A stretch of DNA of 64,000 nt, taken from NCBI GenBank assembly GCA_019828565.1, contig JAHDYR010000012.1, positions 1,674,001 to 1,738,000 of the forward strand, in the 5' to 3' direction. Positions 28,569 through 41,300 of this stretch are shown here, piece after piece. The DNA comes from Carpediemonas membranifera. Lineage: Eukaryota > Fornicata. The notes beneath the pieces were generated by a model. The model made no database searches. It saw only the letters and a list, made by a program, of their open reading frames with translations, and was not told where the DNA came from. Position 1 is the first letter of the stretch. The number at the start of each line of letters is the position of its first letter. The translations under genes and the position numbers were made by a program.

Positions 28569-31500
28569 TCCTGCTCCTCCCCCGCTCCGAGGTGTTCAAC
28601 GGCTTCCATCGAATCCTATGTTGCCGGAGGTAGTCGGAAATTGGGCCGACCTTGGCATTGTCGCGTGTCAGTGGTTCCCATGTCGGTCTGGGTGTAGCCC
28701 TCCCACTTAATGAGTAGGGTGTGGTCTCGAGTGTTGTGCTCAAGTACTTGTTCTACAATGTATCTCTCGTCGTCGGAGGCGGCATACTGTCTCGCCAACT
28801 CCAGGGAGATGTCAGGGCAGAGGGCAATCTTGTCCAGATGCGTGAATTGCCTCTCGTCATTGAGTAGGGACGCTACTTCAACAGCGTTGTTGCTGTGGAT
28901 TGCGTGAACCTTGAATGGGCCGAGTAGGCCGTGCAGCTTGTGCTTGACAGCTGGTTTGATGAACACTAGGTCACCTGACCTAATAGCTGGGCGTGTTGGG
29001 GCAGGGCCCAGCCTCTCCTCCCTCTTGTTGCACTGAGTTATAACCTTGTCCAGATTGTCCTGGACGTGAGCTAGTCGATCGAGATATTGCGCGATATCGG
29101 GTCTCTCTAGCGCCGCTTGTTGATTTCTGACCAGACCGATCTCTGCTCGGCGGCCGTAGACGACCTCGTGCGGCGATACGCCGAGCTTCGTGTGTGTTGA
29201 TGTGTTCAAGATGTGCTGGACGAAGGGGAGGAGTTGGCTCCACTCTCCATAGCCGTCCATAGCCAGCGCCAGCCATCTGAGGTGACGTCCGACTTCCGCG
29301 TTCCGGCGCTCGACCACCCCGTTACTTTGAGGATGGTATGGCAACGTCCGCTGGTGGTGCGCTCCGAGCTGTTCAATCAGGAGGCTCACGACCTGATTAA
29401 CATACTCTGTTCCGTTGTCACTCTTGATGTAGCTTGGGATGCCGTGGCGGGTGACGGCCAGCCATATGGCGTCGACCGCGCTCTGGGCATTGTTTGCGGT
29501 TGCCGCATGCAGCTCTGTGTAGCGTGTGTAGAGGTCCGTGATGACGTAGATGTACTTGGCCCCATACGCGTCCTCCGACAGCGGTCCCACCGTGTCGATG
29601 GCTATGGTGTTCCAGAACGAGTCTTGAATGGTGCGCCCCTCTGGGGCTGACAAGAACTGCTTGAGCCTTGTCTTGGCACAGGTGGGGCACTGCTGGACGA
29701 AGTTGCTCACGTCTCTAGCGCGGCCGGGCCACCAGGCGACCTCGGCTACCCGTTGAAGCGTATCAGCTCTGCCGCCATGTCTGCTGTGGGCGGCTTTGAT
29801 CAGCTTGTGTCGTAGCGCTCTGGCGTCTTTGGGGAGGACGGGGACGGCATCCTTCACCCAGGTGTTGTTGTTGATGGTGGCACCAGCGCGTCGCCAAGAA
29901 TCCTTCTCCTCTTGGGAGGTGTTCTTTTGAGCAGAACTAATCTCATCGTTCCAATCTGTAAGCTCCACGGCTAGTGCGTCGATGCGGGACATCAAGTCCG
30001 CGGTCTCGTTATCAAGACCGGCGATATGTTCGATTGTATACTGATAATCCGATAGTAACAGCAACCAACGGAGGATCTTATCGTTCTTAAGCTTCTTCTG
30101 ATCAAGATACACAAGGTTCTTGTGATCAGTCTGAATTGTCAGATTTGGGTGAATCCTGAAGAGCTGGCCAAGATCTGGTCTGGTCAGGCAGTGTATGATT
30201 GCGAACAGCTCCTGTTCGTAGGTACTCCACCTTGTCTGAGTCTTGTTGAAGGATCCCGAGAAGAACGAGACTATCTCTTGGCGTCCGTCGTCCCCCTCCT
30301 GAGTGAGGATGCCACCGAATCCTATATCTGAGGCGTCCGTCTGGAGCACCCACTTCTTGTTGAGGTCCGGATGGACCAGTACTAGGTACTTCTCGAGGCG
30401 TCTCTTGAACTCGTCAAGTGCCTCATCATGAATCGATGACCAAATGAAATCGGCGCCATCGGTGGCCGACCGCAAGTCATTGATGGGAGATAGTACTCTA
30501 CTAGCGTCAGGAACAAATTTCGCTACGTAGTTCAGCGAACCACACATTGAAAGAAGTCCTTTCTTCGTCGTTGGCGTTTTCAGGGCATGGATTCCCTCCA
30601 CGCGTTCCTTGCTTAGCTTTAGGCCCTCTGTATTACAGATGAAGCCTAGCATCTCCACCTCCTCCACGCCAATCTTGCATTTCGGCGCTTTGAGCCGGAG
30701 GCGTTGTTCCTTGCAGATATCAAGGACGTTGTGCAGCCGTTCTAGGAACTCCTCCTTCGTGCGGCCATATATCATGACATCGTCGATGTAGATAGCCACG
30801 CCGTGGTGTAGCTCCTTCGCGAAGGCCTTCTCCATACATCTCTGAAAGTGTGATGGGGCGTTGCAGAGGCCAAACGGGAGTCTCTCGAACTCCTCGTACG
30901 CATCCGGGGTGATAAAGGCGGTCTTGGGAATGTCCTCCTCCTTAACCTTGACTTGATAGTAACCTTGTCTCAGGTCGAGACTGGCGTAGTACTCTGCGCC
31001 TGCGGCTTCCCGCAGGTACGCCCTGATGTCAGGTAGCGGGTACCTATCCCGCTTCGTGTGACGGTTGATGACGGTGTAGTCTACACAGGCGAATCTTGGT
31101 CGACCCCTTGTGCCCGTTCGAAACCACCACTACGGGCGAGGCATATGGCCCGTGACTGTGGCGGATAATGTGCTGGAGGTGCATCTGCGTGACCTCCTGG
31201 CGCACCTTCTCTCGCTTTTCCTCCGAGAGGTGTCTCGGTTTTTGGTTGAACTCATTCACCCAGTCGTCGGAAATGAAATCAATAGACATCGGTTCAAGCT
31301 TGCTACCTTCTGTAGGGAGCTCTTCCTCGAACACTTCTTCGTATGCAGCGCAGATCTCTCGTGCTGCTGCGCCGGTTTCGTTCTCGCCGAACTCGATCTT
31401 ATCGATTTCGGTCTTGATGCTCCTATTATCAGCGTGTTCCGCCGATAAGTAGCTGTGGTTGTAAGGGAGGATGTCATCTTCCTTCTCCGGGCCTTCTGGC

Positions 31501-32822
31501 GACGGGAAAGGGAGGAAGATTCCTCTGTCGCTGATGAACCCGAGGGCTCTCAGCTGATCTACGCCCAATAGGAGCTTCTCCACAGGACCTGGGAGTACTC
31601 TGAAGCTGATGTTCTTGACTATGGGTCTCGTGGTCAGGTGTGGGAGCTCGACGCGGAGCTCAACCATCTCATTACCCTTGACGGTGCTACCTCCCGCCAG
31701 CGAGACGATAAACGGTTGGCACTTCTTCGGCTTGATGGAGTTGTCACGCTCTCTCAGAGTGTGAAGCAGTCGGCTGCTAATGAATGAGACCCCGGCTCCC
31801 GTGTCAACCGTAGCAGAATAGGAGGAGTGATTTATGACAGCCTCCGTGTGGAGAGCTTCAGCATCACCCTCCTCTGCCGTGTGCGCCTCGAAGGGCGTCT
31901 TCTTCGGGGGGTTAGGGCGGAGCTGGCCGCTCTCGCGGGTCCGGCCCCCGAGCTTAGGGCAATCTGAGTCCCAGTGCTCGCCTCCGCAAAGGCGGCACGG
32001 TCTAGTACGCTGCTTACGCGAGGACTGGGCGGCAGTGGTGGTCTTAGCAGCCTGGGGAGGCGCCTGACGGTGCTCCCGGTGGTCGTTGGCCTGCGAGGCG
32101 CCTGCAGAGGTGCTGGAGGCGGTCGTGGTCGTGGAGTTAGACGCATCCTCGAGCTTGGCGACGGTGCGTGCGATGTTGATGAGGTCCTTGAGGGAGGACG
32201 GCTTGACGAACTGGCTCTCGAGCTCGATCCTTTCGTAGAGCGACTTCGGCTTGATCTTCTCCAGAAAGATCTTCCTTGCCGTCTTGTCGAAGGCGGCTGC
32301 TCGCTTCGCTGCGACGTCGGCGGCAGTGAGGAGTGCCTCCTCCTCCACCACCTCGGCAGTGCCGTCTTCAAGCAGGCGGGCCATCTTTCGCTTCTCCTTG
32401 CCAAAGAGCGCTGCTAGGCTCTCGCTGCCCTCCTTCGCGGCGGAACGAAGGGCGTAATCTGCGAGTTCCACGAAATCGGCGCCCAGCTGGCGGACGACAG
32501 AGAGATTCGAGGGGTAACCCTCGGTACCCAGCTTCGGGCACAGCACAGCACGCAGCTGGCGTTTAAGTTCGAGCAGGGAACGGGGTGTGGCCTCGGATTC
32601 GAGGAACTCATATACTTGGTTGGAGGTGGCGCTCTCAGCGCTCACACCGAGGGTTGCTTCTAATTCTTCCTGTAACTCCTCGCTAAGCAGGAGCCCGGTA
32701 GCATAGTCGGGGATCCGAGCGCGAAACACGCGAACCTCGGCTTTGAATTTCTTAACACCGCGAGGATCGAGCTCCTTGGCCGACATACGCGGGAAATTAT
32801 AATCGATTTCCAACTGAACCAT
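28561..32822 (-). pseudogene. E7 Gag-Pol, frameshifted
   Basis: ATG 32822 to ~31050 encodes gag, one short-form knuckle (CRLCGGEHWDSDC, ~274), a DTGA protease (~338) and the RT N-terminus. A 2-nt loss in a GT repeat near 31090 breaks RT just before VDY. Coding resumes (28616-30835, with preceding RT up to ~31080): YIDDVMIY, RNase H (QTDASDIGFGGI, EQELFAII, QTDHKN), integrase (CPTCAKTR; AIDTVG; KSDNG; HPQSNGVVE) and a chromodomain broken by a further 1-nt shift near 28680 (TWEP in the last frame). Confidence 0.85.
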
Positions 32823-32826
32823 TACG

Positions 32827-32836
32827 AGTGATCACT
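32827..32836. promoter_or_regulatory. E7 palindromic primer-site element
   Basis: AGTGATCACT, a perfect palindrome one base from the 5' LTR (32838-32921). Confidence 0.65.
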
Positions 32837-32837
32837 A

Positions 32838-32921
32838 TGACGTTGTCGGTGGGAAACATTTTAATCTCGACACAATGGTGTCGTAATCATCAACTGATTA
32901 AATGATAAGGAGTCTACGACA
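32838..32921 (-). repeat. E7 5' LTR (84 bp)
   Basis: Identical to 28485-28568; outer flank CGGC. Confidence 0.9.
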
Positions 32922-33492
32922 CGGCTAAGGCCAGGAGGTGGCAGAGGGACTTGTCACCCCTACCAGGGAGCTTGCGTCGGATAGCGTCCATCTCATGGTG
33001 CCAAGTGGCGGCGCGATGCAGGTCCAGTTCAGGTAGTGCCTGGGCAAGTTTCATGAAGGCCTGAAGATCGAGCAACACGCGACGCGCACAAGAAACACCC
33101 TTATGTTGGCGTTCGACGTCTTCGAGGGAGAACTCACACTCGAACCGCTGTTCACGGAGAGAATTCATAAGCGGGGTGAGTGTTAGAGCAATCGAATGGG
33201 CGTGCTCGCCCAACAGCCGATGGACCAGCCGGTTCAAGTCCGAAACGTCCGTTCCTGAGGCGTGGGAGAGCTGGCGAACCGTAGTAGTCACGTCAGCAGG
33301 CTGGTTGGCTTCGGGCTGGCCGTCTGGCAGCGTTGGGGAGCTGTCATTCCCCGGGGCATCGTCCGAAGAAGTCGGCGATTCGTCTTCTTCGCTGTCATCG
33401 TTCGAGCTCTCGTCTACCGACGAAGCGGGCTCTGAGTGACACACGGGACGGCGCACAAGCCTCTTGCGCCTCCTGTTGCCCGGTGCTACGCG
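32922..33492 (-). CDS. E5 antisense accessory gene, middle part
   Basis: 190 codons between the E8 and E7 insertion points. It begins with a basic cluster (NRRRKRLVRR, a plausible nuclear signal), then an acidic/Ser linker (ESSNDDSEEDESPTSSDD) and a helical region, and ends at the start of the shared motif (SLCHLLALA, residue ~238). The frame is open on both sides, and removal of E7 and E8 with one copy of each duplication keeps it open throughout. Confidence 0.75.
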
Positions 33493-33496
33493 TGAC

Positions 33497-33570
33497 TGAA
33501 GAGAGAATTCGTTTACTTGGGGAAATCCGCATAGTTGGACCAAAGGTCAATCGTGGTCAAACCCACGTCA
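33497..33570 (-). repeat. E8 3' LTR (74 bp)
   Basis: Identical to 37848-37921. Confidence 0.9.
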
Positions 33571-33624
33571 CTACCCCCTTCGACGAGAAAAACCCACCTG
33601 CTAAAGGAAGGGAAAAGAGGGTAC

Positions 33625-36600
33625 TTAGTACTTGTCGAGGGACTTACGAGCTTTGCGTGCCTTACGCTTGATGATCTCGAGGTGCTTTATGGCACCGAGA
33701 GGCTCGTCGGTCAATTCATCGTAGCCTAGCCACTTGACCCGGGCTGAACCCTTTTTCCAGTCGATAGATACTATATCTTCGACTCTGTACTGCTCCTGAT
33801 CCGACTCAGCTAGCTGCCTCATAAGGTCTTCGCTAACATCAGTCTCGAACTTCATCAGCTTGTCAATATGCGTAGCCTTGAGCCGGTTATCGCTTAGCGA
33901 CATGAGCTTAGCTCTGTTGTTAGGGGAGTACCTCTACCACCTTCCACGGACCTGTGTGGGGTGTGTCAAGTTTTTGAGGGGCTTCGTTCTTCCAAAGAAC
34001 GTAGTCCCCTGGCTCTAAGCCTGTGGTCTCGATCGGGCTCTGGTGAGGCCCTACTGCCTGTTTTGCCGCCTCTTCGAGGTTAGCCAGGGTGACCTTAAGG
34101 TTTTCGTAGAATCCTTTGTAGTCGAAGACGCCTAGCGTCTCTTCCGACCACAAAGTACTGTCCATTATGTTGTGTGGGTGGCCATAGACCAGCTCGTGGG
34201 GGGTAAATCCCGTGGCCGCCTGCAGTGTACCGTTGATTATCATCCGTACTGTTGGAAGTAGGGTCCAGGGACCAGTCGTCCTTAGGAGCGATAGAGAGAG
34301 CCATCCACCTTAGGTGTCTTGCTACCTCGGCGTTACGCCTCTCCGCCAGCCCATTGCTTTGTGGGTGGTAAGGTGTCGTGAAGTGACGGCTGACCCGTAG
34401 GGTGTCCGTCAACGCTTTGACCATCTGGTTTGCGTATTCTGGTCCGTTGTCTGACAGGAGCTCCTTAGGTAGCCCGTGCCTCGAGAATACGTTGTCCCAT
34501 AGGGCTTGCGCGACGGTGTCTCCGTCGATGCTCGCTACCGGAATGAGTTCCGTGTATCGCGTGAACATATCCGTCGCTACAATGATGTAGCGGGCGCCCC
34601 TCGGATCCTTCGGTAGAGGTCCCATGGAGTCGACCGCTACGGTCTCCCAGGGTGACTTTCTAGTCGACGACCCAGCCTCAGGCTGCAGATAGTTCTTGAT
34701 CCTCGCCTTAAGGCAGATCGGGCATGTGCGAACAATCCGCTTGCAGTCTTGCAACATGCCTGGCCAATAGGCCATGGTCCTCAGGCGCTGGTACGTAGCG
34801 TTGGTTCCACTATGGAACTGGTGTGCGACCTTGAGGTACCGCGAGCGAATATCGCCTTCTGGTATAATGGGGACGGCGTCCTTCAAGTAAACGCCGTCCA
34901 CCAGGGTTACTCCGTCGAGTTTCACCCAACCTTCCTTAGTAGACTCGGGCTGCTTGGCCTGGTCATCCCGAACCTCCTCTAAGGATGGTCCCAGGGTCGC
35001 TTCCCCCACGTCTAGCAGGTTCGCTTGTTCCTGGTTACCAGAAGGAATATCCCTCGACAGCATATCCGCCATCTTGTTTGACTCACCCGCAATATGCGTG
35101 ATGGAGAAATTGTAGTCTGATAGAATCATAACCCATCTGAGCAGCTTTTTTTGAAAGTTCTTTTCTCTTCAAGAGATAGACTAAGTTCTGGTGATCAGTA
35201 TGAATCTCGATCTCGTCTTTAAGACGGAAAAGCTGTGCCATGTCGGGACGAGTCAGACAGTAGATGATGGCGTGGAGTTCTTGCTCATATGTGGGCCAAC
35301 GCGACTGAGCCGGCGTGTGGACACCTGCGAAGAAACTCACTAGTTGGCGATTTCCGCCGTCACTGTCCTCCTGGTACAGGATTCCCCCTAGACCCTCATT
35401 CGACGCGTCCGTCTCGAGGATCCATCTCTTAGAGATGTCAGGGAAGCTTAGAACAGTGTCAGATGTAAGCTTAGCTTTGTAGGCTTCGAAAGCTTGGGTA
35501 TGCTCGTCCGTCCAAAGGTCGGAGAGTGAGCCCTTGACCTTTAAGGCGGTGGTGAGTAGGTGGTTCAGGGGACGGAGTGTCCGAGCAGCGTCTTCGATGA
35601 ACTGCGCAATGTAGTTGAATGAACCTAGCACCCTCTGGAGTGACTTAGCCGTCTCAGGGACTGGAATATCCCAGATCGCCTGTACACGCGATGGAGCCAG
35701 CTGCTTCCCTCTCTCAGAGACGATATAGCCTACGGCCTCCACGTGGTCCGTGCCGATTTTGCACTTGCCTGCGTTCAAGCGTAGCTTGTACTCGCGGCAG
35801 ATGGAGAAGACTTTCTCCATCAGGGCGACGAACTCGTCCTCCGAGCGAGCATATACCATGATATCATCAAGGTATATGTCGACTCCTTTATGGAGGATTT
35901 CCGCAAAGGCCCGCTGCATAGCACGCTGGAACCTTGAGGGAGCGTTCGTCAGACCAAAAGGACACCTAGTGAACTCGAAGTACGAGTCCGGGGTAACGAA
36001 CGCGGTCTTAGGAATATCCTTTTCACTCATGTTCATCTGATAGTACCCCTGCCTTAGGTCTAGGCCTGCAAAATATTTGCAGCCTGCCGCGCGATCCACG
36101 AAATGTCTAACATTTGGGATCGGGAACTTGTCCTTGATCGTTAGGTCGTTCAGCTCTTTGTAATCTACGCAGAGTCTGATTTTCTGGGAGCCCTTGTGAC
36201 CTTTCTTCACCACCACTATGGGGGAACTGTAAGGGCCTCGAGACTCACGGATAATCCCAGATCTCCAGAGTTCCTCGAGCTCGGTCGCTACAAGCGCCGC
36301 TGTCGCGTCGGCAAGGCCTCTAGCTCTCGCCTGGACAATGTCCCGCTCGTTTACGAGCTCTATAGTCATCTCCTCCAGGTTAGACCCTTCTGCGGGGAGA
36401 GACTCTTCCCAAATATCGGGGAAAGCGGACACGAGCTCTTCGAGCTGGGGCTTTATCGCTGAGTCCGGAATATCCGGGTGGTTCTCTTCCACTTCAGCTG
36501 TGTTCAGATCCTCGTCGAGGTATCTGTGAGTGAATGGAACCCACTCTGATTCGTCCTCTGAGCCTAGCTTCTCGAGGTTGAAGTTGAGTGTCTCATCGTC

Positions 36601-37831
36601 GATGAACTTGAGCGACCTAAGAAGGTCACAGCCCAATAGGACCTTAAAGGCTTCACCTGGAAGCACATAGAACTTCCAGGTCGTCGTAATGGGCACTGGG
36701 CCGAGCCGTTCTAGACGGAAGGTGAGCGTAGCTACTTGGTTCGTCCGAACCTTGTGGTTATCCCCTAGGGTCACAGTGATCCACTCTCCAGTGTCAACTG
36801 ATACAGAGTCCCTGGGTAGCTGGCGTACAGCCTTCTGGCTCATAAAGCATATACTTGCTCCAGTGTCGACAGTAAAAGAATACTCACGGCCATTTATAGT
36901 TGCCGTGGTTGTCATGGGACCGGCAGACGAAGTCTGGGCCGCGTTGGCCTGAGCCTGGCGCTCCTCAGCGGCGAACTTCGGGTGCTGAGGGCAGCGGTAG
37001 TCCTTGTGCCAGCCCTGACAAAACTTGCAGGGTCTGGTAAGAGGCTGAGGAGCCTGCTGGCCCGAAGGGCGCTGACCCTGAGGTCTGGAGAGGTTGGGGC
37101 CCTGAGGGCGCTGGCTGTTGGCAGGATGCGTAGGGCCTCGGCCCACACGCTTGACGTGGCCGGCTGGAGCCGGGACGTGGGCCTTCGGGCCCCTGGGGGG
37201 ACCCTGGCGGTCAAGGAACTTAGCCGCCTTGACCGCCGACTTGACTGTATCGTCGAAGGAGTCATCGCCCCATAGGAGCGAGATCCATCTCGTCTTAGTC
37301 TTCAGGGCCTTAGGCCGCTGGAGGAGCGTCGATGAGCAGTCTGCTACAGAGCTGCTCAAAGCGGTGACGTCTGGAGGATACCTCCTCGTCCGTGGCGGCC
37401 TCGGGGAGGTCCTCGCCCGGAGGAAGGGAGTCGAAGAGACGCATCCGGTTTCGGAAGCTGGCGACCAGCACACGGGTTGCTCGCTCGATAGAACCCATGG
37501 CGGTGCCGTTGGGGACATTACGGGTACTGTCCCAGTCAAGAGAGAGAGATGCTAGGTTATCTAGCAGGTCGATGACGTTGTCAGGAGTTACGAGCTTGCG
37601 CATCAGAGTGGAGAGTTGATCAAGGGTAGCTCTCGTGAAATCGACGTCGGGGTATTGTGCTTGAAGTTCTGTGATGTCTTCGAGTGACAAGAAGTCCGTG
37701 GGAGCAACCTTGCTGTTCGTTGCAAGGAAAATCCTGCCCATACGCTCAAAGGCGTCGATACTCTCGATGGTTGCATCTTTCAGCTTGATAGTGGGGTAAT
37801 TACCTGTAACGGTGTTGATTGAAGTACTCAT
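33625..37831 (-). pseudogene. E8 Gag-Pol, multiply frameshifted
   Basis: Gag starts at ATG 37831 and stops at TAA 37310; pol continues in the +1 frame directly at that stop (GCC-TAA-GGC). Pol has a short-form knuckle (CKFCQGWHKDYRC), a DTGA protease, RT (YLDDIMVY) and RNase H. Later shifts lie in an A-run near 35142, near 34262 and in a C-run near 33925. Integrase (CPICLKAR; AVDSMG; LSDNG; HPQSNGLAE) and a terminal chromodomain (VKWLGYDELTDEP) are recognisable. The gag-pol change may be programmed; the others look like decay or homopolymer errors. Confidence 0.83.
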
Positions 37832-37837
37832 GAACTA

Positions 37838-37847
37838 GTTCTAGAAC
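37838..37847. promoter_or_regulatory. E8 palindromic primer-site element
   Basis: GTTCTAGAAC, a perfect 10-nt palindrome abutting the 5' LTR (37848-37921); a second palindrome GAACTAGTTC overlaps it (37832-37841). Confidence 0.7.
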
Positions 37848-37921
37848 TGAAGAGAGAATTCGTTTACTTGGGGAAATCCGCATAGTTGGACCAAAGGTCA
37901 ATCGTGGTCAAACCCACGTCA
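37848..37921 (-). repeat. E8 5' LTR (74 bp)
   Basis: Identical to 33497-33570; outer flank TGAC. Confidence 0.9.
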
Positions 37922-38089
37922 TGACGATCGCAGATTTTGGATGTCGGAGCCCAATGTTGCACAACGGCGCTGCAGAGAACGCATTCGAGGATCATCAGAT
38001 TCCTCAGAAGCTACTAGCTGCAGCAACCGCGCCAATTCCCCCAAATGTTCCGTCACCATTTGCACCAAGATTGGTGCAAAATGAAACAT
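37922..38089 (-). CDS. E5 antisense accessory gene, 5' part
   Basis: 56 codons from ATG 38089, reading on at 33492 after removal of E8. It starts MFHFAPILVQMVTEHLGE and is helical with Leu repeats, then a short charged segment leading into the basic cluster of the middle part. The frame extends a few codons upstream without an ATG, so this is the first usable start. An upstream intron cannot be excluded. In unnested E5 the start lies ~90 nt from the conserved UTR block. Confidence 0.65.
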
Positions 38090-38174
38090 CCCAATCCCGA
38101 ATGGAAAGCCGCTCAAACATGGAGTTATGATCTCTTTATTGTTGTCTTGATGTTGTTTAGTCGTTTAGTAGCTC

Positions 38175-38288
38175 TGTAGTGGGTCTTACCCAATACTTAC
38201 ATAGTTTATGACTTATAGATTACACCATATTTGCAACCATTGGGTTTTCTCTTTATTAAAGTTCTTTCCCTCCTCCAGTAGGAGCACA
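38175..38288 (+). repeat. E9 5' LTR (114 bp)
   Basis: Identical to 43959-44072. It opens TGTAG then the TGGGTcttACCCA hairpin, paralleling the E5 LTR. Confidence 0.93.
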
Positions 38289-38298
38289 TTAGATCTAA
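38289..38298. promoter_or_regulatory. E9 palindromic primer-site element
   Basis: TTAGATCTAA, a perfect 10-nt palindrome abutting the 5' LTR end. Confidence 0.7.
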
Positions 38299-38307
38299 TC
38301 CAAGCCT

Positions 38308-41300
38308 ATGGAGAGTAGAAAGGTAACTCCCCCGTTGTTGAAAGCTCCAACGATGCCCGCGTTGATCAAGTTCGTGGACGAACTCTCGGACTACCGGGCG
38401 TTGGGCGGAAAACAAGACATTGATCTACTTGTGGATAAGACCATTCGCGATTACGTCACAGACACGATTGGTGACGAATCTGATGGCGAAGAGAGCGTCC
38501 CTCTCATCGTCAAGAAGGCATCTCAGCAGAAGCGCAAAGCTCGCGACCTATTCGTGGTCAAACGCTTGGGTAGGACACTTCGTCCCACCAGGGAGATCGC
38601 GCGCCTAGAGCTGTTCCGAGCGCGCGCCGCTAACTTCTCCCCTGCCGAGGTCGTGAAGATCAACCGTAAGTTCACTACGCTCTTAGCCGTGGTGCAGCCA
38701 GACTCGTCCGAAGAGGTCCTGAGAGAGACGTACGCGCGGTGCTTCAAGTTCGGTTCTAGCTCCCGCACAATGTACCGCGTCAAAGAGCTGATCGAGGGCC
38801 AAGCGTTGCTCGAAGCCATGCCCAAGGTCCTGGCCATGAGCCGCGATGTTCAAGAGAGCAGGGAGATCACCGAAGCCTTTGGCGATCAACCTGTCTCTAA
38901 CAAACATCAACGCTTTAACCAGCACAAGCCGAAACGTGACAGTCAACCGTTGAACCACGGTACCCATGAGAGCCACCAACATTCCGAAGCGAAGAAGGAC
39001 ATGAAGCGACTCGACACACGCAACCACACGGATCGCAAGAAGAAGTTCGACACCTACACGTGTTTCAACTGTGGCAAGTCGGGCCACCCATGGCACAAAT
39101 GCCCAGTCCCGAAGCATAAGTGTTCAGCCTGCGGTCGGGAAGGTCACCTGGAGAAGTTCTGCCGGGGTAAACAGCCCCTCTACGTTCTTTCAACTTCTAC
39201 AGAAGATGCATTCCTCAGCTAACCTTCCCCTAGTCAAGGCCAAGTTCCAGCAGACCGTAATCTCCATCCTGTTAGACTCAGGCGCGAACGTGTCCGTCAT
39301 TCACTCAGAGTTAGCGAAAGGCATGAAGCGCGACAGCCCCAACCACAACCCAGACGTGCAGACGGCCAACGGCCGAAAGTGTTCCCAAGGCGTGGTGACG
39401 ACTGACATCAAGCTGCTACCCTCGGCGTTTACACCCAGACAGTGTTCATGCCAGATCACGTGCCTGGTACTAGACACGGACTTCGATATGATCCTCGGGT
39501 ACCCAGATATGGTGGATTTAGGTATCATGCCCCGCGTGGGCCAAGACACCCAACTCGAGGGACCAGACGCATCGATCCCGCAAGCCACCAAACAACAGGC
39601 AGCCGTGTATCAACTCAGCGCAGATACAGCCGACGAACAGGCGCGTATCATCAAGGAGTTCAACTCACTGTTTCTGGACCGAGACGAGCCGAGTGTCCTC
39701 GAGCCGTACGATCTGATCCTCTCAGGCAACAGAGTGGTCAACGCCAGACCCTACTACATCCCGCAGCAGAAGGTTCATGTCATCAAGGAGCACCTCGACG
39801 TTCTGCTCGCGAAGAGGTATATCGAAGCGTGCCAGAGTGAGTACGCCAGCCCTGCCATGACGGTGCCGAAGAAGGGAGGCAAGACTAGGTTCGTAGTCGA
39901 CTTCAGGGAGGTCAACGCGATGACAGCGCCGTTTGACTACCCGATACCGCGAATAGACGAAGTTTTAGCCCAGCTCTCCGGCATGAAGGTGTTCGCCACA
40001 CTCGATTTATCCGCAGGATATCATCAGGTCGCCCTGTCGGAGCGGTGCAGAAAGTACACCGCGTTCACTACGCAACTAGGCCAATTCCAGTACAGACGCA
40101 TGCCGTTCGGACTCCGCAATGCTGGAGCTCATTTCCAGAGAGCTATGGAGAAGGCGTTCCGAGGTCTGGTCGGGTCAGCATGCCACATATATATCGACGA
40201 CGTCATCGTCTTCGGCGCGACCGAGGCGGAGTATCTTTCAAACCTCCGCAAGGTGCTGCTCAGGGCTAAGGAGACCAAGTTGCAGCTCAACCGGGAGAAG
40301 TGTCAATTTGGGCGTGAGGAGGTCGAGTTCCTCGGCTGGGTAATCAGAGACGGCACCTACGACATTTCACCGGAGCGTGCCCAAGACGTTAGCGACCTGG
40401 TCCTTCCCAAATCCGTCAGGGGGATGCAGGGACTAGTCGGATTCCTCAATTATTTCAGGGACTTCGTGAACGACTTTGCCGTGATCGCCAAGCCGCTGAC
40501 TGACGCAATGGCAGGCAAGATCCAGATCGGCGGCGCACAACAGCAAGACGCGCTCGATCGCCTCAAGAAGGCACTCACCTCCAAGCATACCCTACAGCTG
40601 TTCGACGCAACCAAGGAGCATACTGTCATGACAGACGCATCCGGACTCGGATACGGCGCAGTGCTTTTGCAAGAAGGCAAGCCCGTGTGCTACATGAGTA
40701 AGGCGTTCAATGACGTGCAGTCGCGCTGGGCCACGAACGAGAAGGAGGCTTATGCCATCGTCGCAGCCCTGCAGAAGTGGCGGAAGTTCCTGTCGTGGGG
40801 AAAGTTCACCCTGCTGACAGATCACCGCAATCTACTATTCATGTATCGCAGCGTCAACTCGAAGGTGAAGCGCTGGGCCGACGCGATAGCGGACCTGGAT
40901 TTCGACATTCAACACATCCCGGGTCTAGATAACGGCGCAGCCGATGGCCTATCGAGAGTGTTCACAGTGAGACAAACAGCGTCGACGACCGATATTAAGA
41001 CGGCGCATGAGACCGCTGGGGCACATCTATCGAGGAGGATGACCATAGAGCGACTGAGAGCCGACAATATGTCTGTATCACGTGCCGCAGTCGACGAGTA
41101 CGTGTCCGCCTGTCCAGTGTGCCAAGTGCTCGAGCGTCCACCTGTCGACCAGCCCGAGGCCCTATACACTGGTGTCGATCAACCATTCAAGCGTGTAGCC
41201 ATAGACACGATGGGTCCCTTCCCCGAGGCAGACGGTTATACTCATTTGACCGTGATCATAGACATGTGCAGTCGCTGGATCGAGCTGGTACCCGTCAACG

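Larger units (their letters stand above)
28485..32921 (-). mobile_element. E7: minus-strand Ty3/gypsy element
   Basis: 4,437 bp, identical 84-bp LTRs (28485-28568, 32838-32921), CGGC duplication (28481-28484, 32922-32925), in the antisense gene of E5. The coding sequence has at least two frameshifts. It has no antisense gene. Confidence 0.92.
33497..37921 (-). mobile_element. E8: minus-strand Ty3/gypsy element
   Basis: 4,425 bp, identical 74-bp LTRs (33497-33570, 37848-37921), TGAC duplication (33493-33496, 37922-37925), in the antisense gene of E5. The coding sequence has about five frame changes. The polypurine tract is the complement of 33571-33580. Confidence 0.92.
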
